Of a stretch of 64,000 nucleotides of DNA, positions 52,887 through 61,021 are shown in pieces. The stretch comes from Chromobacterium phragmitis (GTDB lineage: Bacteria > Pseudomonadota > Gammaproteobacteria > Burkholderiales > Chromobacteriaceae). The notes beneath the pieces are model-generated. The model ran no database searches. It was not told the DNA's origin and saw only the letters and a program-made list of their open reading frames with translations. The stretch is from NCBI RefSeq assembly GCF_003325475.1, contig NZ_CP029495.1, forward strand, positions 3,038,001-3,102,000, in the 5' to 3' direction. Each line of letters starts with the position of its first letter. The stretch's first letter is position 1. The position numbers and the translations under genes are program-made.

Positions 52887-54881
52887 TTATGACTGCAGTT
52901 GGCGGTTCAAATCCACCGTTTTGTCAAACGCCGCCGCCAGCGCCTGCTCGACGGACTCCTGGCTGCCAGTCGGCGCCAGCTTGATCAGGTCGCGGTAATC
53001 GGCGGTATAGCTTTGCAGGACTTCGGCGCGCTTGTCGCCGGTTTCCGCCAGCGCCTGGTACACGGAGAGGCTTTCGTTCACAGAATGGCCGCCGTCGAAT
53101 ACCAGGAAGGCCAGAGTGTTGAGATAGGCCTGCTCCGGGGAGAAACCGTCAAGCTCGCCCGCCAGGTGCTGATTCAGGTGAACCATGATGTTGGTGGAGC
53201 CGGATGCGCCGGTCACCACCGACTGGCCCTGTGACAGCGCGTTGCGCTCGAACGCGGTCTCCTTGCCCGGCGTCAGGATGCGGCCGGCGGCGACGTTGCG
53301 CCCGCTCAGGAAACCGTCGTGGCGTTGCTGTTCCACCTGCTGATGCGGCAGCAGGGTGCCGTAGCCGCGGGTTTGCTGCTCCTTCAGCGTGACCTTGATC
53401 GAGCGGTCTTCATTCTCGCTGACCACCTCGCTGGTGGAGCGCGCCTTGGTGATGTGGTCGGTGTAGAAGCGGTCGCCGGCGCGTTTCCAGTCAGCCATGT
53501 TCAGGCCCATGCCTTCGGTAATCGCCATCTTCACCGCCAGGAACGGCACCTTGATCATGTCGAAGCCATTGTCCACCTTGCCCATCATCGCCTGGAAGTT
53601 GGCGTGGCTGGGCTGGGCCAGGAAGCGGGTAAGCTCCGGCACTTCGCTGAACCAGGGGCGGGTGTCCTTGGAAATGGCCTTGGCGAAGGCTTCCATCTTG
53701 CTGTCCAGCCGCTTGGCGCGATCGGCGTCGTTTATGGGCAACTGCTCGAAGTAGCTGTCGAACGCTTTCACCAGCGCGTCGCCGATTTGGGCGGAGGTGG
53801 ACAAGGCGGCGTCGGAGGGCCGTTCCACCAGCGCGTGGGCGAATTCGGAATCGAAGTAACGGCCGAACAGATTATCCAGATATTGCCCGGTGGTTTTTTC
53901 CTTGCGGGCGTCGGCCAGCAAGGATTCCGCCAGCCCGGCCAGATGCGGTTGGCCGCTCAGTTGGCGCACGGCATCCTGATACAGCTCGATGCTTTGCTGG
54001 GTGTTGACCTGGCCGCTCAGCCACAGGCCTTGCGCGCGATCGGCCAGCGACAGGGCGGTGGCGCCGCCGTCCTGGCGCAGCGCGTCGACGAAGGCGACCA
54101 GGCTGGCGTTTTCGGTTTTGGGCGCGGTGCGCTCGCCGGCGGCGTTCAGCCGGGTGAGCGAGGTGGTTTGCCGGTTTTGCAACTGTTCGATCTCTCCTGC
54201 GCCAAGCTCGGTTTTCAGGCCCATCACTCGGCCGATGCCGTCGAAGGCCACTTTATCGGCGAACTGGCTGGCGACGGCGGGCGGCAGCGAAATGCCGTGC
54301 AAGCCGGCCGCCTTGGCGCGCTCCGCCTGCAAGTGGGAGATGACTTGGGCGATTTCGCGGCGCAAGCCGGCCGCATGCTGGCCGCGGTTGGCGAACTCCT
54401 TGGGCTTGTCCTGCTGCCAGCGCTCCAGCGACTGATCCAACTGGCGCAGGCTGCTTTCGTCGGCGCGGGCGATGACGGACTGGAACGCGTCGCGCACTTG
54501 GCTCAAGGCCTGGCTGGGCCGGTCGATGGAAATGCCGGCGAATTTACGGCCAGTGGAGGCGAGGAAGGCCTGATCGTCCGGCTTCAGCAGCGTGAGCGGC
54601 AGTGCCGACAGATTGGCTTCCAGCCTGCCCGCCAGCTGGGAAGGCTGCGGGAACAGCGCGCTTTGCAGCTGCGGCAGCCAGGATTGGCCGCGGCCATCCA
54701 GCGCAGACGATGCGCCTTGATGGAAGGCGGCGGCTTCCGGCGTGGCTTGGCGGATGGTTTGTTGATCGGCCTGGACCAGAAACTCGCGGCCGGCTACGGC
54801 GAAACGGCCTTCGGCCAGAATCTGGCTGCGCGCGCCGGCGTCGGCGCGCTGGAAGGATTGCAGGGAGCTGAATTCGATCAC
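52887..54881 (-). CDS. Putative type III secretion effector, family not recognised
   Basis: A 664-residue protein, largely soluble and helical in its first 350 residues, with no signal peptide or membrane segments. The C-terminal third has two conserved-looking motifs, TGASGSTNIMVHLNQ (about 557-571) and FDGGHSVNESLSVYQAL (about 595-611), which look like an enzyme active site (Ser, His, Glu). One hypothesis is a host-modifying transferase, for example an ADP-ribosyltransferase-like fold, but this is a guess. The upstream CesT-like chaperone gene indicates type III export. No type III apparatus genes lie in the window, so it is an orphan effector locus. Confidence 0.6.
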   Translation of the reverse strand: MIEFSSLQSFQRADAGARSQILAEGRFAVAGREFLVQADQQTIRQATPEAAAFHQGASSALDGRGQSWLPQLQSALFPQPSQLAGRLEANLSALPLTLLKPDDQAFLASTGRKFAGISIDRPSQALSQVRDAFQSVIARADESSLRQLDQSLERWQQDKPKEFANRGQHAAGLRREIAQVISHLQAERAKAAGLHGISLPPAVASQFADKVAFDGIGRVMGLKTELGAGEIEQLQNRQTTSLTRLNAAGERTAPKTENASLVAFVDALRQDGGATALSLADRAQGLWLSGQVNTQQSIELYQDAVRQLSGQPHLAGLAESLLADARKEKTTGQYLDNLFGRYFDSEFAHALVERPSDAALSTSAQIGDALVKAFDSYFEQLPINDADRAKRLDSKMEAFAKAISKDTRPWFSEVPELTRFLAQPSHANFQAMMGKVDNGFDMIKVPFLAVKMAITEGMGLNMADWKRAGDRFYTDHITKARSTSEVVSENEDRSIKVTLKEQQTRGYGTLLPHQQVEQQRHDGFLSGRNVAAGRILTPGKETAFERNALSQGQSVVTGASGSTNIMVHLNQHLAGELDGFSPEQAYLNTLAFLVFDGGHSVNESLSVYQALAETGDKRAEVLQSYTADYRDLIKLAPTGSQESVEQALAAAFDKTVDLNRQLQS

Positions 54882-54941
54882 GGTGAAGACTCCGATGGTT
54901 TGTATTGTTCGAGGTGGAAGGCGGCCAGCCAGGGCCGCGCC

Positions 54942-55340
54942 TTAGCGGGCGTGGGTTTCGCGCCAGTCGCGCACCCACTCGGCCAGTTGGGCCAGCGTGG
55001 TTTCCAACTGGGCGGCGGTGTCTGGCGATTGGTCCAGATGCGCGTAGGCCACCACGCCCATTTCCGGGTGCCAGCCCAAGCCCGGCTGGTCGTCCAGCAT
55101 GGGGTTGAGCGCGGCGGACAGGCTGGCTTCCAGCCAGGCGCGGGAAGGATGGTCGGGCAACTGCGGCTGGACTTGAACGATGACGGTGACGCGCTGGCGC
55201 TGCGGAACGTTGCGCAGGGTGACGGGCAGATCGCCATCCAGCAGCAGGTGGCAAAGCCCCTGCGAGTCGAAGCGCAGCTCGGGCAGTCGGTTGCGCTGGC
55301 AGAACTCCGCCAGCGCGATGTCGGCGTAACCGTTGGACAT
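54942..55340 (-). CDS. CesT/Tir-family type III secretion chaperone
   Basis: A 132-residue acidic small protein. ALAEFCQRNRLPELRFDSQG, then CHLLLDGDLPVTLRN and VTVIVQVQPQLP, form the alpha-beta-beta-beta pattern of class I (CesT) chaperones. The C-terminal helix ETTLAQLAEWVRDWRET is also typical. The pattern MGVVAYAHLDQS in the middle matches the conserved strand before it. These proteins bind one effector and keep it export-ready; the effector gene lies 60 bases downstream. The ATG at 55340 follows AAGGAATG. Confidence 0.8.
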   Translation of the reverse strand: MSNGYADIALAEFCQRNRLPELRFDSQGLCHLLLDGDLPVTLRNVPQRQRVTVIVQVQPQLPDHPSRAWLEASLSAALNPMLDDQPGLGWHPEMGVVAYAHLDQSPDTAAQLETTLAQLAEWVRDWRETHAR

Positions 55341-55459
55341 GGGGCATTCCTTGCAAAGACGAAAACGGGCCGGCAGGAAGGCGCGGCGATGACGCAAACG
55401 ATATCGTCCGAGGCGGGGGGAGGCTTTCAAGTTTTGTCCATCGCGCCGGCGGCGCTGTC

Positions 55460-56002
55460 TCAGCCGGAGAAGCCGCCGTTTGCCAGAAAGGCGGTTTCCG
55501 CCGGCGTGGACGGCCGGCCGAGGATGGCGTTGCGGTGCGGAAAGCGGCCGAAGCGGCGGATGATGTCGCGGTGGCCTTCGGCATGGCTCAGCCAGGGCTG
55601 GCCCAGGCGGGCGTTGAGGGCGACGGACAGTGTTTGGTCGGCCATGTTTTCCGAGTGGGCGAAGGGCAGGCAGAGAAACAGCCGCAGATCGCCTGCCGCA
55701 TCCCAGTGGCCGGCGGCGAGCGCGGCGCGGACGATGGCCAGCGCCTGGGTGTCGGTGGCGTACATGCGCGGCGCGCCGCGAAACGCGTTGCGCGGGTATT
55801 GGTCCAGCAGGATCGCGAGCGCCAGGCTGCCTTGAGGCGCGCTCCGCCAGGCGGATAGCTGGCCGTGGGCCGCAAGCTTGTGGAGCGCGGCAAAGCGTTC
55901 GGCAAAGCGGCGGTCGAAAGCCGGGTCTTGGCTGAACCAGTCGGCGCGCGCATCGCGCCAGAAGCGCAGCACGGCGTCGGGCGATTCCATCGGGATGGGC
56001 AT
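55460..56002 (-). CDS. DUF924 family protein
   Basis: A 180-residue helical protein. The diagnostic segment ILLDQYPRNAFRGAPRMYAT lies near residue 65, and FLCLPFAHSENMADQ and HAEGHRDIIRRFGRFPHRN are also conserved. Members are soluble TPR-like proteins of unknown function. The gene follows the SDR gene on the same strand with a 40-base gap containing an 8-bp hairpin. An alternative ATG lies at 55990, 12 bases inside. Confidence 0.9.
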   Translation of the reverse strand: MPIPMESPDAVLRFWRDARADWFSQDPAFDRRFAERFAALHKLAAHGQLSAWRSAPQGSLALAILLDQYPRNAFRGAPRMYATDTQALAIVRAALAAGHWDAAGDLRLFLCLPFAHSENMADQTLSVALNARLGQPWLSHAEGHRDIIRRFGRFPHRNAILGRPSTPAETAFLANGGFSG

Positions 56003-56013
56003 GGGGGCGAGAC

Positions 56014-56033
56014 GCCGCCCCGGAGGGGGCGGC
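56014..56033 (-). terminator. Hairpin between the SDR and DUF924 genes
   Basis: GCCGCCCC/GGGGCGGC forms an 8-bp stem with a 4-base loop. No T-run follows on the minus strand, so it may modulate readthrough rather than stop it. Confidence 0.4.
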
Positions 56034-56042
56034 CATCGGCGC

Positions 56043-56819
56043 TTACTTGGTGGTGTAGCCGCCGTTGATCAGGATGGTCTGGCCGGTGATCCACCAGCCG
56101 TCGCTGGCCAGATGGCGGATCAGCGGCACCACGTCCTCGATATCTGTGAGGCCGGTCTTGCTCTGTGGGGACAACGCGGCGGCGCTCTTGTGGTAGGCCA
56201 CCGCGTCTTCGCCCTCCTGGCCATAGAAGAAGGGCGTGTCCATCGGGCCGGGGCCGACGGCGGAGACCGAGACGCCGCGCGCGCCGAACTCCTTGGCCGC
56301 GGCGCGGGTGAAGTGCTCGACGGCGGCTTTGGTGCCGGCATAGGACGCGTAGAACGGGGTGAAGGCGCCCAGCAGCGAGGTGACCAGGGTGATGATCTTG
56401 CCGTTGTCGTTGACGTGCTTGCCGGCTTCTTTCAGGAAGAAGAACGCCGACTTGGTGTTGACCGCGCTCATTTCGTCGAATTCCGCCTCGGTCGTGTCTG
56501 CGATGGGCTTCTTCAGCACCTTGCCCACGGTGTTGATCGCGATGTCAGGGCGGCCCGCCGCGGCCACCGCGTCGGCGAACAGTTTCTCCACCGCGCCGGC
56601 GCGGGTGAGGTCGGCCTGCAGGGCCACGGCCTGGGCGCCGGCGGCGCGGATTTCGGCCACAGTGGCCTCGGCGGCCGCGCGGGTGGCGGCGCTGTTGTAA
56701 TGGATGACCACGGCCTTGGCGCCTTGGCGGGCGAAATCCCGGGCGATCAGGCCGCCCAGATTCTTGGCGCCGCCGGCGATCAGGACGACTTTGTCTCGGA
56801 TGGTGTGCTGGTTCGACAT
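56043..56819 (-). CDS. Short-chain dehydrogenase/reductase
   Basis: A 258-residue Rossmann-fold oxidoreductase. The cofactor loop VVLIAGGAKNLGGLIARDFA lies near residue 10. The catalytic Ser lies in LVTSLLGAFTPF near residue 145 and the Y-x-x-x-K motif in SYAGTKAAVEHF near residue 160. VSAVGPGPMDTPFF is the usual post-motif segment. It probably uses NADP+. It is divergent from a LysR regulator, which is likely to control it. The substrate is unknown. Confidence 0.9.
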   Translation of the reverse strand: MSNQHTIRDKVVLIAGGAKNLGGLIARDFARQGAKAVVIHYNSAATRAAAEATVAEIRAAGAQAVALQADLTRAGAVEKLFADAVAAAGRPDIAINTVGKVLKKPIADTTEAEFDEMSAVNTKSAFFFLKEAGKHVNDNGKIITLVTSLLGAFTPFYASYAGTKAAVEHFTRAAAKEFGARGVSVSAVGPGPMDTPFFYGQEGEDAVAYHKSAAALSPQSKTGLTDIEDVVPLIRHLASDGWWITGQTILINGGYTTK

Positions 56820-56851
56820 GTGACTGCTCCAGTGCGTTGTGGAGTTGCCAG

Positions 56852-56864
56852 TCTATCGTGTAGA
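56852..56864. promoter_or_regulatory. LysR-type operator candidate (T-N11-A)
   Basis: TCTATCGTGTAGA has TCTA/TAGA arms with a 5-base spacer and the T-N11-A form of LysR-family binding sites. It lies in the gap between the divergent SDR and LysR genes. Confidence 0.4.
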
Positions 56865-56927
56865 TTTTTCCAATAAATACGCCAAACGCGAGTAGTCTTT
56901 TCAATATTTCATAACAATGGAGCGGAC

Positions 56928-57827
56928 ATGGACCGCATAGACCTGCTGCGCCTGTTCATGCGCATCGCCGCATGCGGCAGCTTCACCCAGGCGGCGGACC
57001 AGATGGGGCTGCCGCGGGCGACGGTTTCGGTGGCGATGCAGCAACTGGAGGCGAGGCTGGGCGCGCGCCTGCTGCACCGGACCACGCGCCGGGTCAGCCT
57101 GACTCGGGACGGCGAGGCGCTGCTGGAGCGCGCGGCGGCTCTGGTGGCCGACATGGAGGACATCGAGCAGGGTTTTCTGCCCGATGGCGGCGACATTGTT
57201 GGCCGGCTGCGGGTGGACGCGCCCAGCCGCATCGCGCGGCGCTTGATCTCGCCGGCCTTGCCGGGCCTGCTGGCGCAGCACCCCAAGCTGGAGATGGACC
57301 TGGGCTCCAGCGACCGCGCCATCGATCTGGTGCAGGAAGGGGTGGATTGCGCGCTGCGGGTGGGCGCGCTGGCCGACAGCAGCCTGGTGGCGCGCTCGCT
57401 GGGCGCGTTCGAGATGGTCAATTGCGCCAGCCCCGATTATCTGGGGCGTTATGGCGCGCCGGCCGGGCCGCAGGATCTGGACGGGCATGTGGCGGTGGAT
57501 TACGTGTCCCCAACCAGCGGCCGGCGGGCGGCCTGGGAGTGGCGCGAGGGCGGGGAGACGCGTAGCCGCAAGCTGCGCAGCCGGGTAGGGGCGGACAACG
57601 CGGAAACCTACATCGCCTGCGCGCTGGCGGGGCTGGGGCTGATCCAGGTGCCGCGCTACGATGTGGACGAGCATCTGCGCAGCGGAGCGCTGGTGGCCTT
57701 GATGCCGTCGGCCAGGCCGGAGCCGATGCCGGTGCATCTGGTCTACCCCAGCCGGCGGCATCTGTCGCGGCGGGTGCAGGCTTTTCTGGCCTGGCTGGAA
57801 GCTTTGTTGGCGTCGCATGCGCGCTAG
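56928..57827 (+). CDS. LysR-family transcriptional regulator
   Basis: A 299-residue regulator. The helix-turn-helix lies at about residues 12-60: MRIAACGSFTQAADQMGLPR and VSVAMQQLEARLGARLLHRT. The inducer-binding domain follows, with VDAPSRIARRLISPALPGLL and CALRVGALADSSLVARSLGA, resembling the CrgA/DsdC-like group. It is divergent from the SDR gene and probably regulates it and itself. The inducer is unknown. Confidence 0.9.
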   Translation: MDRIDLLRLFMRIAACGSFTQAADQMGLPRATVSVAMQQLEARLGARLLHRTTRRVSLTRDGEALLERAAALVADMEDIEQGFLPDGGDIVGRLRVDAPSRIARRLISPALPGLLAQHPKLEMDLGSSDRAIDLVQEGVDCALRVGALADSSLVARSLGAFEMVNCASPDYLGRYGAPAGPQDLDGHVAVDYVSPTSGRRAAWEWREGGETRSRKLRSRVGADNAETYIACALAGLGLIQVPRYDVDEHLRSGALVALMPSARPEPMPVHLVYPSRRHLSRRVQAFLAWLEALLASHAR

Positions 57828-57898
57828 TTGTTTGTACTAAATGAGATTTTTTCATCAAGGTCTAACCTGAAAGCCGACTCTGCAGCGGAGGGGGGACC

Positions 57899-59194
57899 AT
57901 GAAAGACCCGAAATATTACGGCATGTGGCTATGCGTGCTGGCGCTGGACGCCGCCTGTTTGAGCATTGTTTATCCCTTGGCTGCAGGCGAGTTTTCCCAG
58001 CTTTACCTCAGCGGCTATGTCGCGCTGGTGCTGTTGGCCAGCTGCCTGGCGGCCGCGCCGCTGATCCGCTTTCTGGTCACCGGCTGGGGCGCGCGCTACG
58101 AGGAATTCCGCAACCGTCTGAACGACGGCGGGCTGGCTTTCTATCTGCGCCAGTTCTGGCAGCCGCGCACCGACAGGGAGCCGGCGCTGAAGATCTGGCC
58201 GCCGACGGTGAGCCAGGGCGAGGTGGACGCCGCCGCGGAGCGCCTGTTCGGGGTCATCTACCGCGAGCATTACGGCCGTTCGGTGTTCATCACGCCGATG
58301 ATCCTGTTGCAGGCGGCCATCGCCTTCATGGCCACCCTGTTCACGTTTGCGGAAATGGGCAAGCTGGCGCTGCCGGTGAACAACCTGATCGTCGCGGCCT
58401 CCATCGCCGGCGCTTACCTGTTCGTGGTGAGCGACATGGTGACGTCGGTGCGGCGGCGCAGCCTCAATGTGGCGGACGTCTACTGGTACGCGCTGCGCAT
58501 GACGCTGGCCATTCCGATAGGCGCGGCGGTGAGCGCCGCCTCCAGCGCCGACGCGGGTTCGGTGTCCGCGCTGCAGACGGTGGCAGCCTTCGCCATCGGC
58601 GCGTTTCCGATGGATGTGCTGATGAAGCTGCTGCGGCGGCTGGCGTCGCGCAGCTTCGGCAGCGGCGAACAGGATCAGAACAGCGACCAGTTGATCAAGC
58701 TGGAAGGCGTGACCGCCGACATCGCCGCCGGGATGGCGGCCGAAGGCGTCAACTCCATCGAGCAATTGATAGGCACCGATCCGGTATTGCTGTCCATCCG
58801 CACCGGATTTCCATTCAAATTCATCCTGCGGCTGAGCAGCCAGGCCATTGTCTGGCGGTATTTCAGCGACCATGGCGCCAGTCTGGCACGGCTGGGGCTG
58901 GCCGATGTGGCGTCTATCGCCAGCCTGAACGAAAAGCTGGAGTTGCCGGAAGACGACCCGCGCCGGCAGCAGGCCGACAAAGTGGCGGCCAATGCCGCAG
59001 GCGCTTTGCAGGCCGGCGGCGGGGCCGCGCCGGACGAGGCGACGCTGCGCTTCCTGTTTGGGGAAATCTGCAACCAGCCGTACACCCGCTTTCTGCTGTC
59101 CACGCTGAAGCACAAAAACGGCTATCGCCGGCCGCGGCTGCTGAGCGCCAAGCCGACGGAGAAACCGCCGGAAGAGCCGCCCAAGGCGGCGTGA
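57899..59194 (+). CDS. Uncharacterised membrane protein
   Basis: A 431-residue protein with four to six hydrophobic segments in the first 240 residues (for example YVALVLLASCLAAAPLIRFL and ITPMILLQAAIAFMATLFTF). A large C-terminal region (about residues 245-430) appears soluble and may hold helical tandem motifs: TADIAAGMAAEGVNSIEQLI and GLADVASIASLNEKLELPED both fit a helix-hairpin-helix-like fold. It ends with a Pro/Glu-rich tail. No family was recognised. It lies between the LysR and DUF1304 genes. Confidence 0.7.
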   Translation: MKDPKYYGMWLCVLALDAACLSIVYPLAAGEFSQLYLSGYVALVLLASCLAAAPLIRFLVTGWGARYEEFRNRLNDGGLAFYLRQFWQPRTDREPALKIWPPTVSQGEVDAAAERLFGVIYREHYGRSVFITPMILLQAAIAFMATLFTFAEMGKLALPVNNLIVAASIAGAYLFVVSDMVTSVRRRSLNVADVYWYALRMTLAIPIGAAVSAASSADAGSVSALQTVAAFAIGAFPMDVLMKLLRRLASRSFGSGEQDQNSDQLIKLEGVTADIAAGMAAEGVNSIEQLIGTDPVLLSIRTGFPFKFILRLSSQAIVWRYFSDHGASLARLGLADVASIASLNEKLELPEDDPRRQQADKVAANAAGALQAGGGAAPDEATLRFLFGEICNQPYTRFLLSTLKHKNGYRRPRLLSAKPTEKPPEEPPKAA

Positions 59195-59325
59195 CGCGGA
59201 TTGGCAGGCTCGCGCCGTTGGCGCAATATCCAGGCTGAGCCGGGCGCGCGCGATGCCCGGCCGTCCACTGGAGGATGCGCCATGTTCGATTTTCCTTTCC
59301 CATCCCTGCCCGCGGGAGCGGCGCG

Positions 59326-59694
59326 ATGAGCCTGGCCGCCAATCTCATCGTCGCCCTGACGGCCTTGCTGCACGTCTATTTCCTGATTCTGGAAATGTTC
59401 TTGTGGGACAAGCCGCTGGGGATGAAGACCTTCCGGCTGACGCCGGAGCGGGCGCGGGACACCAAGGTTCTGGCCGCCAATCAGGGCCTGTACAATGGCT
59501 TCCTCGCCGCCGGCCTGCTGTGGGGGCTGTGGCTGGGCGGGGATGGCTTCGCCATCAAGCTGTTTTTCCTGGGCTGCGTGCTGGCGGCGGGCGTGTTCGG
59601 CGCCGCCACCGTCAACCGGCGCATCCTGTTTGTGCAGGGGCTGCCGGCTGCGGCGGGGCTGGCCTTGCTGCTGCTGAGTCGATCAGGCGGATAG
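59326..59694 (+). CDS. DUF1304 family membrane protein
   Basis: A 122-residue protein with four hydrophobic segments. The motif LHVYFLILEMFLWDKPLG near residue 14, NQGLYNGFLAAGLLWGL and FVQGLPAAAGLALL are the family's conserved blocks. The function is unknown. The start at 59326 begins the first membrane segment; an in-frame ATG 51 bases upstream is less likely. Confidence 0.9.
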   Translation: MSLAANLIVALTALLHVYFLILEMFLWDKPLGMKTFRLTPERARDTKVLAANQGLYNGFLAAGLLWGLWLGGDGFAIKLFFLGCVLAAGVFGAATVNRRILFVQGLPAAAGLALLLLSRSGG

Positions 59695-59696
59695 AT

Positions 59697-59933
59697 TTAA
59701 GCCAACTGGCGGTAGATGGCATCGGTCAATTGGCGCGGATGGTCTTCCAGGCAAGCCTTCCAGCTTGGCATGGCTGAGCATCGCCACGGAGAGCCGGGCG
59801 TCGGGATGGAAGGCCCGCGCAGGGCAGGGGCAGCCCTTCGCTGTCGCGCACCGGCCTGGTCGATGGCGGCGGCGAGTGCCGGATGCCGCTTGGTTGAGAC
59901 AGCCACTGGCAGGGCTGGGGCGTTGAGGCTCAT
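59697..59933 (-). pseudogene. Decayed gene fragment with frameshifts
   Basis: The minus strand holds coding-like pieces in different frames: PALPVAVSTKRHPALAAAID, then in another frame HPDARLSVAMLSHAKLE, then CLEDHPRQLTDAIYRQLA up to a stop at 59697. The pieces join into one plausible protein of about 80 residues if frame changes are allowed, so this looks like a gene broken by small indels. No family was recognised. It may also be a short spurious frame. Confidence 0.4.
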
Positions 59934-60009
59934 ATCGGGTGCGGGAGCGGGATCATGGTGTTGGAATGAAGAGCCCCGGCACGCGGTCAAGGTCAAGCCG
60001 CCATACCGT

Positions 60010-60921
60010 TTATGCCGGATGTCTCTCCAGCTCTTGCAAGAAGCGCTCCAGCACCAGATTGGCGCGCCGGCCCCTGCGCACCGCCAGCGCCAGCGGCGCG
60101 TCGTAATGGCAGATGTCCGGCCGCAGCGGCCGCATCATGCCCTGGGCCACCCAGGCGGCGGCGAAGTGGTCCGGCAGATAGCCGATGTAGCGGCCGCTGA
60201 GGATCAAAAACGCGATGCCTTCGCGGTCGGACGCGGTGGCGGCGGGCGTGAGCCGCTGTTGCAGCGCCTGGGCCTGCGGCGGCAGCCGGTAGCCGGGGGC
60301 GACGGCGTTGGCGGCAGCCAGGTCCGCCTCGCTCATGTCGGCGTCCGGCCGGCTGAACAGCGGATGCTCGCGGCTGCAATACAGCTGCGATCGCTCCTCG
60401 TACAGCGGCAGGTAGTCCAGCCCCGACAAAGGCTGGATCAGCGGCACCACGCCGGCGTGCAGCTGGCCGTCCAGCAGGCCGGTTTCGATGTCGCTGGGCG
60501 TCATCATGCCGATGGAGATTTTCACTTCCGGGCCTTGCTCGCTCAGCGCTTTGAGCGCGCCGGTGACGCGCATCCGGGGCAGCGTGACCAGATTATTGAC
60601 GATGCCGATGTTCAGCTCGCCGCGCAACTGGCGGTGCAGCAGGTTCACCTCGCCGCGGAAATCCTCCAGCGCCGCCAGCAGCGTCTGGCTGGCGCGCAGC
60701 ACCTCGCGTCCCTCGTCCGTCAGCGCGAAGCCGGCGCGGCCGCGTTGACATAGCCGGATGCCGAGGCGTTTTTCCAGATCGCCCATCTGCAGGCTGATGG
60801 CGGAACGGCTGATGCCCAACACCCCTTCGGCGGCGGAGAAACCGCCGCATTCGGCCACCGCGCGGAACAGCCGCAGCAGGCGGATATCGAAATCGCTGAC
60901 TTGTCCCAGCGCGGATTTCAT
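60010..60921 (-). CDS. LysR-family regulator of the beta-alanine/transaminase operon
   Basis: A 303-residue regulator. The N-terminal HTH is FRAVAECGGFSAAEGVLGIS followed by SRSAISLQMGDLEKRLGIRL. The inducer-binding domain continues with GELNIGIVNNLVTLPRMRVT and SIGMMTPSDIETGLLDGQLH. It is divergent from the aminotransferase gene and shares a 100-base intergenic region with a TTAT-N6-ATAA dyad. Control of the two downstream catabolic genes by beta-alanine or a related amine is the likely role. Confidence 0.9.
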   Translation of the reverse strand: MKSALGQVSDFDIRLLRLFRAVAECGGFSAAEGVLGISRSAISLQMGDLEKRLGIRLCQRGRAGFALTDEGREVLRASQTLLAALEDFRGEVNLLHRQLRGELNIGIVNNLVTLPRMRVTGALKALSEQGPEVKISIGMMTPSDIETGLLDGQLHAGVVPLIQPLSGLDYLPLYEERSQLYCSREHPLFSRPDADMSEADLAAANAVAPGYRLPPQAQALQQRLTPAATASDREGIAFLILSGRYIGYLPDHFAAAWVAQGMMRPLRPDICHYDAPLALAVRRGRRANLVLERFLQELERHPA

Positions 60922-60936
60922 AAGTTGAGTCTTTAT

Positions 60937-60950
60937 TTATCTGAACATAA
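60937..60950. promoter_or_regulatory. Candidate LysR operator (TTAT-N6-ATAA dyad)
   Basis: TTATCTGAACATAA is a perfect 4+4 dyad containing T-N11-A, the LysR recognition form. It lies 15 bases before the LysR start and about 70 before the aminotransferase start. Confidence 0.5.
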
Positions 60951-61021
60951 GAAAGATAGCATTTAACTCACGCAATGTCCGCGGCATGCTGTGTCCATAT
61001 TTCCGCACACAGGTGCCCGAC

